Assembly: GCA_900548275.1 (NCBI GenBank)
Contig: URJY01000031.1
Span: 1 to 24,015 of the forward strand
Length of the DNA stretch: 24,015 nucleotides
Reading direction: 5' to 3'
DNA from: an uncultured Opitutales bacterium
Lineage (GTDB): Bacteria > Verrucomicrobiota > Verrucomicrobiia > Opitutales > Intestinicryptomonadaceae
Position 1 is the stretch's first letter. Each line of letters starts with the position of its first letter. Shown piece after piece: positions 22,581 through 24,015 of this stretch. Position numbers and translations under genes: made by a program. The notes under the pieces were generated by a model. The model did not search any database, was not told where the DNA came from, and worked only from the letters and a program-made list of their open reading frames with translations.

Positions 22581-23786
22581 TTATTGACCGAATATGCTCT
22601 GCGTCCTGCGGATTTCGGGCAGAGCCTTGGCGTCAACCTTGAAGCCCGACTGCTCGAACATCCGCGCGATGCCCCTTATGCGCTCCGCCTCAGCCTCGGT
22701 GAGAATGCGGCGGTCGTCGGAAAGCTTGGCGCGGTTCTTCATCTCCTCGACGAACGCCATATCAGCCTTCCAGCGGTTGCGGGCTTCGTCGGTAAGATTC
22801 AGGGTAAACGCCAAAGTCTGGTCGGGGCTTCCCGTGATATTGAAAGTCTTCTCTACCGGCACGATGTCGCGCTGATGGATTTTCAAGATGTGCACGCCTT
22901 TCGAAAGCTTTATCTTCCCGCCGAGCGTATGCGCCATTCCGTCGATGTCGGCGGTGATGTGCGGAATCTTCACGGAAACGACCGCATTCGACAGTTCGTA
23001 CCTGCCGTTTTTCAGCACGATTTCGGGGAACGACAAATCGGCAAGCTCGCAGACAATTCCGACTTCGCCGAACGATACGCCCTTCGAGACAATCCCGCCC
23101 TCTTCGTTCTGAACGCCCAACTTCGCAGCCATCTGGGCTGCGGTGTCGTCGAGCAGGGAATCGAGAACGTCGTCCGAAATCTCGATGAGGTTTCCCGTCT
23201 GCCGAAGCGTTTTTTGAGCCTTGACCGCGCCGCCCGCAGTGCCCGCACCGTCGCCGCCGTAAATATTGTAGCTTGCGCGCAGCCTGTAGGTTGTGTTGAG
23301 CGTTTTGATGTCGTAGCCGTCGAAAACCTTGCGCTCGGCGGTCAGCCCGCCTATCGAAACCGACAGAACGTAGTCCGCGCCGACGAACTCGGCAATGCGC
23401 AAGCCCGAGGCGTTTTCGAAAAGCTTTGCGTCGGGAGAGTCGCCCGCAAACATCCGCTTGAAATTCGACGCCTCCGAACGGTACTTGGCATTGGGATTGC
23501 CGAGATAGTCGTTGAGATTGCGCAAAGCCAAATCGTGGTTGACTACCGCAAACCCGAGATTGTTAAGCCGCGCCGAAAGCGCGAACTCCAAATTCTTCCC
23601 GCAGTCGGCAAGCTTGGGATTGCCGCTGTCGTTGCGCACGAATAGCGCGACCCTCTTCGACTCGGCAGTGCGCTCGACGGAAGTCGTTTCCGTAATCGTG
23701 ACGGTTTTCACGGTCTTGGAAACCGACTGGGCGGAAACGCCGCCCGCCGCAAACAGACAAGACAATATCGCAATAAAATACTTCAT
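22581..23786 (-). CDS. Exported CsgG/LpoB-like protein with a PEGA-like domain
   Basis: The ATG at 23786 is chosen: it opens a signal peptide (MKYFIAILSCLFAAGGVSA) and gives 401 residues. The frame is open 96 bases further to another ATG, but that part is polar and unlike any signal. Residues about 45-225 resemble the CsgG/LpoB alpha-beta fold (KRVALFVRNDSGNPKLADCG, LSARLNNLGFAVVNHD, GADYVLSVSIGG). Residues about 268-332 look like a PEGA beta repeat (VSVKIPHITADIDGMAHTLGGKIKLSKGVHILKI), often involved in wall or surface contacts. Residues about 333-385 are helical. It leads the six-gene cluster. A perfect inverted repeat covers the start codon, and no ribosome site is visible. Confidence 0.68.
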   Translation of the reverse strand: MKYFIAILSCLFAAGGVSAQSVSKTVKTVTITETTSVERTAESKRVALFVRNDSGNPKLADCGKNLEFALSARLNNLGFAVVNHDLALRNLNDYLGNPNAKYRSEASNFKRMFAGDSPDAKLFENASGLRIAEFVGADYVLSVSIGGLTAERKVFDGYDIKTLNTTYRLRASYNIYGGDGAGTAGGAVKAQKTLRQTGNLIEISDDVLDSLLDDTAAQMAAKLGVQNEEGGIVSKGVSFGEVGIVCELADLSFPEIVLKNGRYELSNAVVSVKIPHITADIDGMAHTLGGKIKLSKGVHILKIHQRDIVPVEKTFNITGSPDQTLAFTLNLTDEARNRWKADMAFVEEMKNRAKLSDDRRILTEAEAERIRGIARMFEQSGFKVDAKALPEIRRTQSIFGQ

Positions 23787-23814
23787 CACCGAAAGAGAGT
23801 ACGTTTTCGGTGAT
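23785..23814. repeat. Perfect 10-base inverted repeat over the start codon of the cluster's first gene
   Basis: ATCACCGAAA and TTTCGGTGAT are separated by ten bases. On the minus strand the right arm ends with the first two bases of the ATG at 23786. In RNA the hairpin would sequester the initiation site; in DNA the two half-sites, one helical turn or so apart, suit a dimeric regulator. Confidence 0.6.
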
Positions 23815-23931
23815 AAAATGAAAGAAAAATCGGGCGAACGCTTCAAGCCGCCCCCTTTCAAATCGACATCGGAATTGTTCATACCAAGTCAAACGCGGCA
23901 AAGCAGGACAAAGTTTCAAAGCGCGAACGGG

Positions 23932-23937
23932 TATAAT
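23932..23937 (+). promoter_or_regulatory. Consensus -10 box pointing out of the window
   Basis: TATAAT lies on the plus strand. No good -35 box is at 16-18 bases upstream (AGGACA is 21 away). If active, it would transcribe towards the window end, where an ATG at 23971 opens a frame of 15 codons without a stop. Confidence 0.25.
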
Positions 23938-23940
23938 GAA

Positions 23941-23968
23941 TTGCGCCGTACATTTTATAACGGCGCAA
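23941..23968. repeat. Perfect 9-base inverted repeat near the window end
   Basis: TTGCGCCGT and ACGGCGCAA flank a ten-base AT-rich spacer (23950-23959). No T tract of terminator length follows on either strand. It could be a hairpin or an operator beside the TATAAT box. Confidence 0.5.
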
Positions 23969-23975
23969 GAATGAA

Positions 23976-24002
23976 TTTCGGCGTTTACGATAGACGCCGA
24001 AA
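23976..24002. repeat. Second perfect 9-base inverted repeat near the window end
   Basis: TTTCGGCGT and ACGCCGAAA flank a nine-base spacer (23985-23993). It lies seven bases from the preceding inverted repeat, with similar arm and spacer sizes but a different arm sequence. It overlaps the possible plus-strand reading frame from 23971. Confidence 0.5.
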
Positions 24003-24015
24003 GAACAACAAGAAT

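Noticed and set aside
23971..24015. Possible plus-strand gene start running off the window end
   Set aside because: Only 15 codons are visible, it overlaps a perfect inverted repeat, and no clear ribosome site precedes it.

Overview
The window looks like the chromosome of a Gram-negative bacterium of the PVC group, most likely Verrucomicrobiota (an Opitutales/Puniceicoccales-like gut or polysaccharide-degrading lineage). The reasons are the family mix (GH97, GH50-like, DUF1080 fused to HEAT repeats, Tat-exported Gfo/Idh/MocA oxidoreductase, EpsI, DUF3034), many Sec/lipoprotein signals, weak or A-rich ribosome sites, and a G+C-rich, TTCG-rich codon style that leaves long empty reading frames on the opposite strand. 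The lineage is inferred from content, not from a marker gene. I saw no rRNA, tRNA, transposase, integrase or CRISPR array.

Region 1 (about 1-10250) is a carbohydrate-utilisation block. Two exported GH97 alpha-glycosidase paralogues lie in tandem on the minus strand, each closed off by terminators. Upstream of them is a two-gene operon encoding a Tat-exported Gfo/Idh/MocA oxidoreductase and a HEAT-repeat/DUF1080 (3-keto-glycoside hydrolase) fusion. Divergent from that operon is a secreted GH50-like (beta-agarase-type) hydrolase. Together they suggest extracytoplasmic oxidation and cleavage of glycosides next to classical hydrolysis.

Region 2 (about 10250-14130) holds a coiled-coil XRE regulator, a low-molecular-weight tyrosine phosphatase coupled by one base to an EpsI-type exosortase-associated protein, and, divergent from these after a roughly 390-base structured intergenic region, a DUF3034 outer-membrane protein and an Rrf2-type regulator with a cysteine cluster.

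Region 3 (about 14130-18750) is sulfur metabolism and housekeeping: a metY-cysK operon with a dyad over its promoter and a structured leader, an O6-methylguanine methyltransferase, a small cupin protein and a YddG-type aromatic amino-acid exporter.

Region 4 (about 18750-24015) is a six-gene minus-strand run of exported proteins and lipoproteins: a CsgG/LpoB-like protein with a PEGA-like domain, a CsgG-like protein with a FlgT-C-like domain, a COG3014 lipoprotein, a YcfL-like lipoprotein, an LpoB-like lipoprotein and a 74-residue lipoprotein. It resembles an enlarged ycfL-lpoB neighbourhood and is the best candidate here for an undescribed cell-envelope system. A perfect inverted repeat covers the first base positions of its leading gene, and two more perfect inverted repeats lie upstream at the window edge.
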